DNA of 64,000 bases from Lujinxingia litoralis (GCF_003260125.1 NZ_QHKO01000004.1:1-64000); one strand, 5' to 3'. Shown: positions 1 to 9,392, counted from the stretch's first letter. Made by a program: numbers and translations. The notes: generated by a model from the sequence alone, not told the origin.

Positions 1-292
<292 letters not shown>

Positions 293-299
293 CCCGAAC

Positions 300-332
300 A
301 AAAAAAAAGCGCCCCGGGCTATCTCCCAGGGC
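300..332 (-). terminator. Rho-independent terminator after the flippase/TerB-like operon
   Basis: On the minus strand an 8-bp stem (arms 325-332 and 311-318, one G-U pair, 6-nt loop) is followed by GC and then nine T residues (complement of 300-308). It lies 127 bp downstream of the stop codon of the TerB-like gene and closes the minus-strand run that begins at 4138. It also separates that run from the hexamer array. Confidence 0.8.
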
Positions 333-458
333 ACTCTTTCCCTTCCCCCCCCAACGCCAACCGCCCCCCTCAGGGCGGCCGATGGCAAGGAGGCAGGGAT
401 GAAGCCGTGCGAATCCCGGACGACGCCGCCAGCGTCGTCCTGAGGGGGGCGAAGCGCC

Positions 459-923
459 TCAGAACGCTTCTTCCCGGGTAATCTTGCGGATGATCAGCGA
501 CTGCTTCTCCGCGCTGATACCGAAGGACTGCACCATCTGCTGCAGGAGCACGCGCTCATCCTCGTGGACCTCCTGATCGGAGAGGGCGACCAGCGAGGAG
601 AGGTAATAGGCTTCTTCGCGCAGCCAGTCGTCGCCGAGCCGGGCGCCCAGCGCCCCGAAGAGCTCCGCGAGCACCGCCGGGGTGGGCTCAAGGCTGCGGG
701 CACCGGCCACCGCGTTTTGCACGAAGGTATCGGCCTCAAAGGCGCCCTGCCATTTCAACATCCCGATCGCCTCGACGAGCTCGCGCTCCTCTTCGGGCAT
801 GATTTTGCCGTCGATCACCTTGGTGGCGACCAGGGTCTCGATCAGCGCCTCGTTCTGCTCCTGGGTCAGTTTGCCGAAGCGGCGCTCGGTGAGTTTGTTG
901 GCGATCATTTGAAAAATAGGCAT
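459..923 (-). CDS. TerB/DjlA-N-like helical protein
   Basis: A 154-residue, all-helical, soluble protein. Two acidic segments, DGKIMPEEERELVEAI near the N-terminal third and SDQEVHEDERVLLQQM near the C-terminal third, have the D-x-E-x-x-x-E spacing of TerB-type (tellurite-resistance/DjlA N-terminal) domains, which are thought to bind metal or dock at membranes. The ORF extends to a GTG at 950, but the ATG at 923 is preceded at 5 nt by GGAGG (CCGGAGGGACCC), so it is the better start. It is the last gene of a minus-strand run and is followed by a strong terminator. The exact role is unknown; the TerB assignment rests on pattern only. Confidence 0.7.
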   Translation of the reverse strand: MPIFQMIANKLTERRFGKLTQEQNEALIETLVATKVIDGKIMPEEERELVEAIGMLKWQGAFEADTFVQNAVAGARSLEPTPAVLAELFGALGARLGDDWLREEAYYLSSLVALSDQEVHEDERVLLQQMVQSFGISAEKQSLIIRKITREEAF

Positions 924-1021
924 GGGTCCCTCCGGGGAGTCAGAAGTCACACATCAAAGAGAGTTTTACGAGAACGAGCCGGCAACCTAACACGGCCAGA
1001 GCCCGGGCTCCAGCGGCCCAC

Positions 1022-1762
1022 TCAACGGCTGAGGATGCGCAAGAGGTCCACCAGCCCGTGGCGCCTCAAGAGCTCCTGTCGGCGCCTGGCCCAGAGGTGC
1101 TCGCGGCGAGCCCGGGGGCTCATGGCGTCGAGGGCGTTGGAGGTCTGGAGGGCGATGGCGTCTTCGAGTTCGAGGCGTTCCTGCTCACCCAGCGCGTCGA
1201 GGTAGGCCTCGATCAGGGCCACGTCGGTGGCCTCCAGCTCCTCAAAGCCAAAGGCCCCCTGCTCGTCGAGCAGGCGCCGCGCGGCGCGCCAGCCCTGGCG
1301 GTAGGCCTCTCGCCAGCGCTCTTCGTCGGCCTGCCGGCCGGCGGCCTCGATCGCCGCCAGGGCCTCGCGCAGAAGCTCCGGGGTCGCCGGCGCCTCGGCC
1401 ACCGAGGCCTCAGGGGCCTCAGACGGCGCCGGGGCGGTGTCCCGGGGCGTCGCGGCGCCGGGGCTCTCATACGCGTCGGTGCGGGCGTGAGTGCCCAGGC
1501 TGCGCTCCCCGAGCGCCCGGGCCTCGGCCTCGATAAAGGGGCCGCACTGGCGCACCGAGCGCGGCTTATCGCGCTCGCCATAGGCCCGAAACGCCTCGTC
1601 GATCCCCCGACAGACGGCCCGGGCCGCCACCCCGGCCTCCTGCAACTCCTGGAGGTAGGCCAGATCGCGGGGCCCCAGCAAAAAGGTGCGCCCGCTGAGC
1701 TCGGTAAAAAAGAACTGGACCTGTTCCAGAAACCCGACCTGTCCCGGCGGCAAATGACTCAT
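1022..1762 (-). CDS. Hypothetical helical protein with Ala-rich middle
   Basis: A 246-residue protein that I do not recognise. Residues about 1-90 are helical and contain FFTELSGRTFLLGPRDLAYL and a later KPRSVRQCGPFIE segment. These resemble an N-terminal domain seen in hypothetical proteins of deltaproteobacteria and acidobacteria, though this is from memory and unnamed. Residues about 95-135 form a low-complexity Ala/Pro/Glu linker, followed by a second helical part. There is no signal peptide or membrane segment. ATG at 1762 follows a GTG at 1765; the Shine-Dalgarno is weak (GTCGGGGA). It sits 52 bp downstream of a lipoprotein gene in the same strand run and is probably co-transcribed. Confidence 0.6.
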   Translation of the reverse strand: MSHLPPGQVGFLEQVQFFFTELSGRTFLLGPRDLAYLQELQEAGVAARAVCRGIDEAFRAYGERDKPRSVRQCGPFIEAEARALGERSLGTHARTDAYESPGAATPRDTAPAPSEAPEASVAEAPATPELLREALAAIEAAGRQADEERWREAYRQGWRAARRLLDEQGAFGFEELEATDVALIEAYLDALGEQERLELEDAIALQTSNALDAMSPRARREHLWARRRQELLRRHGLVDLLRILSR

Positions 1763-1814
1763 CACATCCCCGACTCATCCCTTCCTGATGCCTCGCCAGG
1801 CCCCTGGCGAGGGC

Positions 1815-2378
1815 TCACAGCGCGGCGTCTGGCGCCGGCCCATCCTGGGCGGCGGTGTCCTCTTGCGGGGCCTCGCGCTTCTCCTTCTCGCGGGCGCGGT
1901 GCTCGTCGCGGGGCAGGCGCTCGCGCATCCACCACCGCCCCTCCTCGGAGACCCAGCGCTCCACAAAACGCTCCTGACGCACGGTGGTCTCGGGCAGCTC
2001 GTACCACTCTTGCTCCACCTCGATCAGGGCCTCAAACCCGTCGTCGGAGAACTCCACCTTGCGCAGGGCCAGATCCACCACCCGAAAATCCTCCCCGAGC
2101 TCTTCGTAGCGGCCCAGAAAGGCCTCCCGCGCGGCCTCGTGCACGGCCTGAGAGGCCTCTTCGTAGCGGGCCCAGCGCAGGTTTTTATGAAAGTTGCGCG
2201 CGCTCATCTCCAGCGCGACCGGGTCACCGGGCTTCTCCCGGGTCTGGGCGGCCGAGCACCCGGTGACCAGGGGCAGCCCCCCGGCCAGAAGCATCACCAG
2301 CGCCAGCGCCCACATCCACACCCGCACTCCGGCCCCCGCCTTAGCCGGGGCCGCCCACCTGCCGCTCACCTTGCTCAT
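1815..2378 (-). CDS. Lipoprotein of unknown function
   Basis: A 187-residue lipoprotein. A charged N-terminus, a hydrophobic stretch and the lipobox LVTGC (Cys about 36) are followed by an alpha+beta region, then a Lys/Glu-rich tail. The body (SARNFHKNLRWARYEEAS and later WVSEEGRWWMRERL) has the look of an NTF2-like fold, common in small exported proteins, but this is only an impression. The start at 2378 is preceded by AAGGGGAAAGC, and its ATG overlaps the upstream flippase stop as ATGA, so translational coupling is likely. A longer ORF to 2669 runs antisense-shifted through the flippase and is rejected. Confidence 0.75.
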   Translation of the reverse strand: MSKVSGRWAAPAKAGAGVRVWMWALALVMLLAGGLPLVTGCSAAQTREKPGDPVALEMSARNFHKNLRWARYEEASQAVHEAAREAFLGRYEELGEDFRVVDLALRKVEFSDDGFEALIEVEQEWYELPETTVRQERFVERWVSEEGRWWMRERLPRDEHRAREKEKREAPQEDTAAQDGPAPDAAL

Positions 2379-4138
2379 GCTTTCCCCTTCTTTTTGCTGA
2401 TCACGGCCTTGAGCCGCGCCATATCCGTCGCCGTGAACTCCCGGGTGAAAAAGAGCGTGGCCAGCAGCGCCACCCCCATCGAAGCCATCTTGCCCACGAC
2501 CATGGCCAGGTACACGACCTTGCCCTGCTCGGCGACCAGGCTCACCGGCAGGGGCATCACCAGATCGATGCCCCAGAGCACCCCGGCGGCCAGCACCAGA
2601 CGTCCCAGCGTGGCCCAGGGCGGCGCCGCCCCGAAGGTCCGCCAGAGCCAGCCCACCGAGAGCAGGCATCCGAGCACCATCGCGATCGTGGTGGCGATGG
2701 CCGCCGACTGCATGTAGTCGGGCGCCCGCAGCAAAAAGGGCGCCGCAAAATTCGCCGAAGCCTCGGCCTGGGCGGCGGCCGCCGAGACCACCGAGAGCGC
2801 ATCGCCGGTGGGCGCCACCGGTACCACCGGGCTCATAGCGGCCATGACCTCGGCGTGGGTGCGCGTCAGAAACACGTAGTTGAGCACCGCGCTCAGCGCC
2901 AGCGAGGCCCCCATGATCACCACCGCCGCCAGCGGGTGCCCCGAGCCGATGATCATCGTCGTGGCCACATAAAAGAGCGCAAAGAAGATGATCGACACGC
3001 TCAGGATCGAGAGCGCCACCGACGCCGCCTGATAGTCCGAGGAGTAGAGCGCCCCGATGATCGAGTCGGCGTTAAACGCCAGCACCATCGCCACCGCCGC
3101 GATCAACATCGAGCAGTAGCGCAGCGTGCTGCGCACATAGGCCCGGGTCTGCCCGGTGTCCTCGCTGAAGGTCGCCTGGCTGATCATCGGGAAAATCACA
3201 AAGGTCACCGCGATCACGCCCTGATAGGGGATGCGCGCCACGTTGAGCACCGCGCCGTAGAACCCGGCGAACTTGTTGCTCATCAGCGAGAAGAGCGACT
3301 CCATCCCGCTTAAGTGCTCGGGCACCCCGGAGGCGATGGCCTTGAGCACAAAGAAGTCCGCGCGCATCAACCCGTTGAGCGCGAAGGTGTAGAGCATGAT
3401 CAGGACCAGATAATTGAGCAGGCGCTTAAAGGCCTGGCGCGTCTGGGCCTTATCCAGGGTCGGGCTGGCCAGGCCCTGCGCCCGCCGGACGCGCTCGCGG
3501 CGAAAGAGCCAGATCCCGGCCACCGTGCAGATGATGCCGGCCGCCCCCACAAACCCGGCCACCGCCCCGGCCACCCCGAAGCCCAGGAGCACCAGGCCCA
3601 CGATCCCGAGCATCTTCAGCGTGGAGAACCCGAAATCCAGGCTGGCCTGACGGGCGAACTCCTTGAGCCCGTTAAAGTAGCCCACGAAGATCGCGTAGAA
3701 GGCGTAGAACAAGATGATCAACGCCGACAGACGCAGCAGGGGCGTCAGACTCGCGTCATTAAAACTGGCGGCGATCCAGGGGGCCCCCAGCGCGTAGAGC
3801 GCGGCCACCGGCACCCCGAGCATCAGCTGCATGCGCACGGCCATGTTGACCAGGCGCCCGGCCTGATCGGGCTGCTCGCTCACCAGCTTGCTCACCGCGT
3901 TGAGCGTCCCGGTGATCATCACCATGTTAATGAGCCCGATCGACTCGGTGATGATCTTAAAGACCCCAAAGGCCTCGGCGCTGCCCAGCATGATCGGCAG
4001 CCCCAGCTGAATCACCGCGCTGGTCACCAGGAACCAGACCTTGGCTGCGGTAATGATCAAAAAGCCCCGTCCGGCCTGCTTCACCGACGCTTCATCCATC
4101 GGCTTTGCCGCCTCGGTTGCTCTCTCTTGCGCGCTCAT
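2375..4138 (-). CDS. MOP-superfamily polysaccharide flippase (Wzx-like)
   Basis: A 587-residue polytopic inner-membrane protein with about 12-14 hydrophobic segments. It has the layout of MOP-superfamily oligosaccharide/lipid-linked flippases, moving undecaprenyl-linked sugar across the inner membrane. The N-terminal helix region (GRGFLIITAAKVWFLVTSAV) matches the first transmembrane segment of this family. At 587 residues it is longer than the usual 420-500; the extra part lies in the loop of about 60 residues containing APTGDALSVVSAAAAQAEAS between late helices. The ATG at 4138 has AGAGG five nucleotides upstream. The longer ORF to 4270 would run into the divergent gene at 4248. It heads a four-gene minus-strand run. 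Confidence 0.8.
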   Translation of the reverse strand: MSAQERATEAAKPMDEASVKQAGRGFLIITAAKVWFLVTSAVIQLGLPIMLGSAEAFGVFKIITESIGLINMVMITGTLNAVSKLVSEQPDQAGRLVNMAVRMQLMLGVPVAALYALGAPWIAASFNDASLTPLLRLSALIILFYAFYAIFVGYFNGLKEFARQASLDFGFSTLKMLGIVGLVLLGFGVAGAVAGFVGAAGIICTVAGIWLFRRERVRRAQGLASPTLDKAQTRQAFKRLLNYLVLIMLYTFALNGLMRADFFVLKAIASGVPEHLSGMESLFSLMSNKFAGFYGAVLNVARIPYQGVIAVTFVIFPMISQATFSEDTGQTRAYVRSTLRYCSMLIAAVAMVLAFNADSIIGALYSSDYQAASVALSILSVSIIFFALFYVATTMIIGSGHPLAAVVIMGASLALSAVLNYVFLTRTHAEVMAAMSPVVPVAPTGDALSVVSAAAAQAEASANFAAPFLLRAPDYMQSAAIATTIAMVLGCLLSVGWLWRTFGAAPPWATLGRLVLAAGVLWGIDLVMPLPVSLVAEQGKVVYLAMVVGKMASMGVALLATLFFTREFTATDMARLKAVISKKKGKA

Positions 4139-4247
4139 CTCGCCTCTTATCTCGGGTCGATCGACAGGGGTGGTTGTGGCATAACCCCGGCTTGTGTCAA
4201 CAATCCCAGCCTCATCACCCATGCCGCTCTGCATCAGGACAAACGCG

Positions 4248-4829
4248 ATGCGACCTTCGATCTGGGCCACGGGCCTGCTCTTTGCTCTCTTTATCTTGCT
4301 CCCTTTCAGCGCGCGGGCCCAGCAGACCAGCGCGCCAGACGCCGAGGGCGACGCGGTGCCGGTAGCGGCCCAGCTCGCCGCGGGAGAGGCCGCCGAGCCC
4401 GGCGCCCCGGAGCCGGCCGCGGCCGCAGACGCCCCACGCTCGACCTTTTTTAATGCCGACCACCGCCGACGTATCTACGAGGAGAGCAAGCTCAGCCACA
4501 CCCGCGCCGCGCTCTACACGCTGCTTTTGCCCGGGCTGGGGAACTTTTATGTGGAGCAGTACGCCCTGGGCACCGTGGCCCTCTCCCTGATGGTCTTTGG
4601 CGGGCTCTTTATCGGCTACGGGCTCCTGCTCGATCGCGGCGATCTGATCGGCCTGGGGGCCGGGGTGGCCGGCGTGGCCTACGGGGGCGGGCTGCTCACC
4701 AGCTACCAGGGCGTGCGCCGCTACAACCTTCAACTCCAGCAGAGCCTGCAGCTGGAGCGCGCCGCGGGGCCGGGGCCCTGGCCGGCTCAGCCCCGGAGTC
4801 TGGGGCTGAGCCTGCGCCTGCACTTCTGA
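4248..4829 (+). CDS. Exported small membrane protein, TM2/DUF5683-like
   Basis: A 193-residue protein. The N-terminal signal peptide (ATGLLFALFILLPFSARA, cleavage near residue 24) is followed by an Ala/Pro-rich linker. Then comes a module of two to three hydrophobic segments beginning at TRAALYTLLLPGLGNFYVEQ. The LPGLGxFY pattern followed by paired helices is that of TM2-like or DUF5683-like membrane proteins. The start at ATG 4248 keeps a clean signal peptide and has AGGA upstream; a GTG at 4194 and an ATG at 4221 are alternatives. It is divergent from the flippase and convergent with dnaX, ending 10 bp from it. Function unknown. Confidence 0.7.
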   Translation: MRPSIWATGLLFALFILLPFSARAQQTSAPDAEGDAVPVAAQLAAGEAAEPGAPEPAAAADAPRSTFFNADHRRRIYEESKLSHTRAALYTLLLPGLGNFYVEQYALGTVALSLMVFGGLFIGYGLLLDRGDLIGLGAGVAGVAYGGGLLTSYQGVRRYNLQLQQSLQLERAAGPGPWPAQPRSLGLSLRLHF

Positions 4830-4839
4830 CGCCGGAACC

Positions 4840-7263
4840 TCATTCATCAAAGAGCTTCACACTCACCCGCACATCCGAGGCCCCGAAGAGCGACTGGGCC
4901 TGAGCCACCACCGGGTCGGTGCGCACGTCTTCGACCAGCGCGGCGCGCCGGCGGCGGATATCCTCTTCGCGCTCCTCGGCCAGGTTCGTGACCCCGGCGG
5001 TCGCCTCGGCCTCGATCCTCTCGATGATCACCTTCCAGCTCGCCCCGAAGATGCGCGCCACCGCCGTCTCGATCGCCGCCTTGCGGGCGTCTTCCTGGGC
5101 GATGTCGACAAACTTCTGGGTAAAGCTCAGATGGACCTGCCCCTCGTCAAAGCGCTGCACATAGGCGTATTCGCAGGCCGCGGCCACCGGGGCGTTGCCC
5201 TTGCGCAGAAACTCCACCACCGCCTTCCAGCGATCCCGGGCCGACTCCAGCCCGGAGACATCGGGCACCGCGATCTCCGAGAGGTCGACCCGGGCCAGGG
5301 GCACGGGAACCCGGGACTTCGGCGGCCGGGGCGCCTCGGCCACAGCGGTGTCCGCGTCCGAAGGCTCCGGCGCCGCCAGCTCGGGAGCAGGTGCAGGCTC
5401 GGGAGAAGGTGCAGGCTCGGGAGCAGGTGCAGGCTCGGGAGAAGGTGCAGGCTCGGGAGAAGGTGCAGGCTCGGGAGGCGCGGCTAGCTCGGGAGAAGGT
5501 GCGGGCTCGGGAGGCGCGGCTAGCTCGGGAGTAGGTGCGGGCTCGGGAGGCGCGGCTAGCTCGGGAGAAGGTGCGGGCTCGGGAGAAGGTGCGGGCTCCT
5601 CAAACGACGCCTCATCCTCGGGACGCATCAGCGCTTCGTAGCCGTCCACCGACCAGCCCTCGGCGTCCGTCGTCGGCGCCGATGCCCGCGCCGCCTCTTG
5701 GGCCTTTCGCGCCTCCTCGGCCTTACGAGCCTCTTCAGCCTTACGGGCTTCTTCAGCCTTACGAGCCTCTTCAGCCTTTCGCGCTTCTTCCGCCTTACGC
5801 GCTTCTTCGGCCTTTCGCTCTTCCTCGGCCTTTCGCGCTTCTTCCGCCTTACGGGCTTCTTCAGCCTTACGGGCTTCTTCCGCCTTGCGGGCTTCCTCGG
5901 CCTTACGGGCTTCTTCGGCCTTACGGGCTTCTTCGGCCTTTCGCGCTTCCTCGGCCTTACGGGCTTCTTCGGCCTTACGGGCGTCCTCGGCCGGGTCGCC
6001 GGGCTCGGATTCAGCCGGGCTCAGAGTTTTTTTTTCTGCCGCTCCCGGTGCCGAAAGCGCGGGCGCCGCGGGCGCCGCGGGCCGCTCCGGCCAGGCGATC
6101 TCCCCGCCGATATCCTCCGAGAGCGCCTCTTCGAGCAGACTCAACCGGTCGATCAAGAGATCCAGCCCCACCATCGGCTCCAGCGCCGCCAGACGCACCA
6201 GGGTCATCTCAAAGATGAGCCGGGGGTAGGGAGAGCGGTGCATCTTCTGCGCGCCCTCCACCATCACGCTGAAGCAGCGGTGCAAGAGCTCCTGGGCCTT
6301 GCCCTCAATCTGGCGCCGGGCGATCGCCAGCTCACTCTCGGTGAGCTCGGTGACCTTCTCCGGGTCCTGCACCACCGCGGTCACCATCAGATCGCGGAAA
6401 TGCGTGACCAGCTCCGAGGCAAATTGCTGCAGATCGTAGCCGTAGCGGTTCACCTCATCGACCACCACCAGCGCGCGCTCGGCGTCGCCGGCCAGCACCG
6501 CCTCCGAGAGGTCGAAGAGATGGCGACGGTTGGCCACGCCGAGCACCTCGGCGATCTCGGCCTCCCGAATCGTCTTCCCCGAAAAACTGATGATCTGATC
6601 GAGCAGGCTCAGCGCGTCGCGCATCCCGCCGGCGGCCTGACGTGCCACGATCTGCAGCGCGGCCCGCTCGGCGTCGATCCCCTCATGGCGGCACAGATGC
6701 TCCAGGTGCTCGACGATATCGTTCTGCCCGATGCGCTTGAAATCAAAACGCTGGCAACGACTCAAAATCGTCACCGGAATCTTCTGCGGCTCGGTCGTCG
6801 CAAAGATAAAGCGCGCGTGGGGCGGGGGCTCCTCAAGAGTCTTCAACAGCGCGTTGAAGGCCTCGGTGGTAAGCATGTGCACTTCGTCGATGATGTAGAT
6901 CTTGTTGCGGTCGCGGCTCGGGGCGTAGCGCACCCCCTCGCGCAGCTCGCGGATCTCGTTGATGCCCCGGTTCGACGCGCCGTCGATCTCAAAGACATCC
7001 ACCGACTGCCCCCTGGAGATCTCCAGGCACGATGGGCACTGATAACAGGGCGTGGCCGTGGGCCCCTGGTGGCAGTTGAGCGCCTTGGCCAGAATGCGGG
7101 CCGTGGAGGTCTTGCCCACCCCGCGCGCGCCGCAGAAGAGGTACGCATGGTGCACCCGGTCCTGCTCGATCGCGTTCTTGAGCGTGCGGGCCACATGCCC
7201 CTGGCCCACGACCTCTTCGAAATGCTCGGGGCGCCACTTTCTGGCCAACACCACGTACGACAT
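4840..7263 (-). CDS. dnaX: DNA polymerase III subunit tau/gamma
   Basis: The clamp-loader ATPase of the replicative polymerase, 807 residues. Visible are the N-terminal MSYVVLARKWRP signature, Walker A GARGVGKTS (45-53), the zinc-module cysteines C64, C73, C76 and C79, Walker B with DEVH (126-129) and the SRC motif near 170. After domain III there is an A9 tract (6027-6035) at codons 410-413; one base more or less leads to a stop within one to six codons, giving a 413- or 417-residue gamma-like product. Then follow about 16 ARKAEE-type repeats (about 426-521), PAPSPE-type repeats (about 555-627) and a tau-like C-terminal domain. The start at 7263 has AGGG 8 nt upstream; an in-frame ATG at 7269 is an alternative. 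Confidence 0.97.
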   Translation of the reverse strand: MSYVVLARKWRPEHFEEVVGQGHVARTLKNAIEQDRVHHAYLFCGARGVGKTSTARILAKALNCHQGPTATPCYQCPSCLEISRGQSVDVFEIDGASNRGINEIRELREGVRYAPSRDRNKIYIIDEVHMLTTEAFNALLKTLEEPPPHARFIFATTEPQKIPVTILSRCQRFDFKRIGQNDIVEHLEHLCRHEGIDAERAALQIVARQAAGGMRDALSLLDQIISFSGKTIREAEIAEVLGVANRRHLFDLSEAVLAGDAERALVVVDEVNRYGYDLQQFASELVTHFRDLMVTAVVQDPEKVTELTESELAIARRQIEGKAQELLHRCFSVMVEGAQKMHRSPYPRLIFEMTLVRLAALEPMVGLDLLIDRLSLLEEALSEDIGGEIAWPERPAAPAAPALSAPGAAEKKTLSPAESEPGDPAEDARKAEEARKAEEARKAEEARKAEEARKAEEARKAEEARKAEEARKAEEARKAEEERKAEEARKAEEARKAEEARKAEEARKAEEARKAEEARKAQEAARASAPTTDAEGWSVDGYEALMRPEDEASFEEPAPSPEPAPSPELAAPPEPAPTPELAAPPEPAPSPELAAPPEPAPSPEPAPSPEPAPAPEPAPSPEPAPAPELAAPEPSDADTAVAEAPRPPKSRVPVPLARVDLSEIAVPDVSGLESARDRWKAVVEFLRKGNAPVAAACEYAYVQRFDEGQVHLSFTQKFVDIAQEDARKAAIETAVARIFGASWKVIIERIEAEATAGVTNLAEEREEDIRRRRAALVEDVRTDPVVAQAQSLFGASDVRVSVKLFDE
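5385..5602 (-). repeat. Pro-rich coding repeats in dnaX (PAPSPE/LAAPPE units)
   Basis: Imperfect 18-bp-based units encode PAPSPE, PAPAPE and LAAPPE peptides at about residues 555-627 of the tau protein. They form a second low-complexity linker after the charged repeat and before the folded C-terminal domain. Confidence 0.85.
5694..5988 (-). repeat. 18-bp coding repeats in dnaX (ARKAEE units)
   Basis: About sixteen in-frame 18-bp units encode ARKAEE hexapeptides, with rare variants such as EERKAE. They form a highly charged, probably single-helix linker between the ATPase part and the C-terminal domain of the tau protein. Copies differ mainly at third codon positions, which suggests that the peptide is maintained while the DNA drifts. 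The tract is a likely site for length variation between strains. Confidence 0.9.
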
Positions 7264-7351
7264 CGACATCCCTACGCCTGAAGTTCCTGCTCTTGCCCGG
7301 ACAGACCGCCCGTCCGGCACATCGTGCTGTGTTCTACTTCACTCGGGGACC

Positions 7352-7394
7352 AAAAAAAAGGGAGGCCCGCGCTACAGGCGCGGGCCTCCCTTTT
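7352..7394 (-). terminator. Strong terminator after the PLD/lamin-tail gene
   Basis: A perfect 12-bp stem (7360-7371 with 7379-7390, 7-nt loop). Read on the minus strand it is followed by eight T residues (complement of 7352-7359); on the plus strand it is followed by TTTTAA. It lies about 130 bp downstream of the stop at 7521 and ends the minus-strand exported-protein cluster, insulating dnaX from it. Confidence 0.85.
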
Positions 7395-7520
7395 AACGAT
7401 CCAGATCCATGCATCTCGACCAGTCCAGCATGGTGGGCATTTCAGCCTGCATCCATCACTTAGCAAGCCATGCTCGGGGGCCGGATAGCCCCCACACACC
7501 ATCCATCAATCCCACACAAA

Positions 7521-9392
7521 TCAGGGAGAGTTGGCCTCACCAGGGGTGGCGAAGATGAAGCTGCGGAACGCTTCATTGACGTTGACACCACCTTCGGTGG
7601 CCGAGCACTGCTTCCAGCTGCCTCGCTGATCGCCGGCGCCCACCGAACCATTGCTGTCGATGATGCGCTCCATCGAGTAGTTGGTATCGCCCTGGCGCCC
7701 GCCGAAGTACGCCGGGCTGCCATCGCCGGCGCGGTCCACGACCACCTGCCGCGTATTGCGCAGCTCCAGCTGCATCGACGCGGCCTTGAGGTTCAGACGA
7801 CGGAAACGCGGGTCGTTGGCCGTGTTGAGCACGAAGTCCGGGTTGGTAAAGGCGTGCTCGCCACGCTGGGGATCGCGCTCGGAGAGGGGCACCGTGTTGT
7901 GGTCGAGCACCAGGAAGTACTCCCCGGGATCGATCACGGTGCCGGGCGTAAAGCCCATGGTGACATCCTGACCGTTGCTCAACGTCCACATCGAGAGGTT
8001 AATCGGCTTATCGGTGGTGTTGTAGAGCTCGATAAACTGGTCGTTGGTCACCCGACGACGGCAGTCTAGATCGCTTCCGCCGCCGCAGTTGTGGTCGGAG
8101 GGATCGCGCTCCCCGTTCCAGCCGTCGAAGTGCACCTCACTGAAGACCACATCACCGGGCTGAACCTCATCATCGCAGCGCAGCTCATCGTTGTTGACCA
8201 TCAGGTTGCACATGGCCGTGGAGATGTCTTTGCCGTTGCGCCAGATGTTGTGGAACTCCTCCAGGTACTGGTTGGTGATGCGCTCGCCACGCAGCACGAT
8301 CAGGATCTCATCGTTGGAGATCGTGGCGGCCGAGGACCAGTTAAAGCTCCCGGTGATCACCCGGGCGTTGGGGGTGCCGGCATCCAGAATCATCGTCTTG
8401 GCGTGCAGACGGCCACCGCCGGCCTGGTAGTCGCCGGGGAGACGGGAGTTCTCGTTGCCATCCAGCCGCATCGGGATGCCGTTGGCGGCCAGGCGGTAGC
8501 CCTGGTGGTACTGCCCGTTACCGTGCAGCTGCGAGCGGTCCAGCACGCCTACCACGCCCTTGGGGCGCTCCAGCGGGGAGAGATCATCGAAGCCATTTTC
8601 GGCGTTGAAACGCTCAAACTCTTTATGACGGGCGATGAACTCGCTGGCGACCTGGTCTTTGGTGAACGCAAAGATCGTGAAGTAGATCGAGCTCTCCACA
8701 TTCTTGAGTTCTTCCAGGATCTTGCCCATCGCGTCGTCCTGTGGCGAGAAGAGCACTTCGACCTCGGTATCCCCGATCTGGAAGACGTTGGGGAGCGTGG
8801 TCGGGTGCTTGGCCGCCGAGAAGCGTCCGTCAAACATTTGCTCGAACTCCGCGGTATAGAGTTCGGCATGCTCGACGTTATCGAACCACACCCAGTTGTT
8901 GTTGTTGCGGGTGAACTCGGAGTTGGAGATGTTCCCGGTCCCGACAAACACAAAGCGGTTGTCCACCACGAAGAACTTGTCGTGCATGATATGGAACTGG
9001 TTGCCGGTCTGAATCGGCACCTTGTGCTGCTCCATAATGTCGTAGCCGTAGGACCCGCGGCTGTACTCGCCAGCGTCGGCCACCAGGCGCACGCGCACCC
9101 CGCGGTAGTGGGCTCGCACCAGGGCATCGACGATGTTCTGCTTGTTAAAGCCGTACACCGCCGCATCCACCGAGACCCGCGCCGCGTCGATGCGCTCGGT
9201 GATGAATTCGCTGGGCTTGCGGTTGAACTCACTCCCCCGGGTATATCCCGGCGAGTTGAAGAAGACCTCGACGCTGGGGGTCTCCAGAGTTTCGAGATCG
9301 CCCGGATCGTCGAGTCCGCAGGCCGCGGCGGCCAGCGCCAGCGCCGCCAGCACCAGAGTCCGCGCCACGCTTGCCATACCTCGGGTCATCAT
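7521..9392 (-). CDS. Lipoprotein with phospholipase-D-like domain and lamin-tail domain
   Basis: A 623-residue surface lipoprotein. Signal peptide with lipobox AAAAC (Cys25). Two intact HKD motifs: HDKFFVVD (H137, K139, D144) followed by GTGN, and HAKTMILD (H330, K332, D337) followed by GSFNW. This is the complete catalytic set of a PLD-superfamily phosphodiesterase (phospholipase or nuclease). A lamin-tail (LTD) beta-sandwich follows from about residue 415 to 600, with DQFIELYNTTDKPINLSMWT. The start at ATG 9392 has GGGAG 6 nt upstream; a GTG at 9443 overlapping the upstream stop is less likely. It is the last gene of the exported cluster. PLD plus LTD favours an extracellular nuclease, but lipid cleavage cannot be excluded. 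Confidence 0.88.
   Translation of the reverse strand: MMTRGMASVARTLVLAALALAAAACGLDDPGDLETLETPSVEVFFNSPGYTRGSEFNRKPSEFITERIDAARVSVDAAVYGFNKQNIVDALVRAHYRGVRVRLVADAGEYSRGSYGYDIMEQHKVPIQTGNQFHIMHDKFFVVDNRFVFVGTGNISNSEFTRNNNNWVWFDNVEHAELYTAEFEQMFDGRFSAAKHPTTLPNVFQIGDTEVEVLFSPQDDAMGKILEELKNVESSIYFTIFAFTKDQVASEFIARHKEFERFNAENGFDDLSPLERPKGVVGVLDRSQLHGNGQYHQGYRLAANGIPMRLDGNENSRLPGDYQAGGGRLHAKTMILDAGTPNARVITGSFNWSSAATISNDEILIVLRGERITNQYLEEFHNIWRNGKDISTAMCNLMVNNDELRCDDEVQPGDVVFSEVHFDGWNGERDPSDHNCGGGSDLDCRRRVTNDQFIELYNTTDKPINLSMWTLSNGQDVTMGFTPGTVIDPGEYFLVLDHNTVPLSERDPQRGEHAFTNPDFVLNTANDPRFRRLNLKAASMQLELRNTRQVVVDRAGDGSPAYFGGRQGDTNYSMERIIDSNGSVGAGDQRGSWKQCSATEGGVNVNEAFRSFIFATPGEANSP

Noticed and set aside
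4139..4270. N-terminal extension of the flippase
   Set aside because: It would overlap the divergent gene at 4248, and AGAGG lies correctly before the ATG at 4138.
7264..7320. N-terminal extension of DnaX
   Set aside because: DnaX proteins begin MSYxVLARKWRP; the ATG at 7263 has a ribosome site and the extension has no family similarity.
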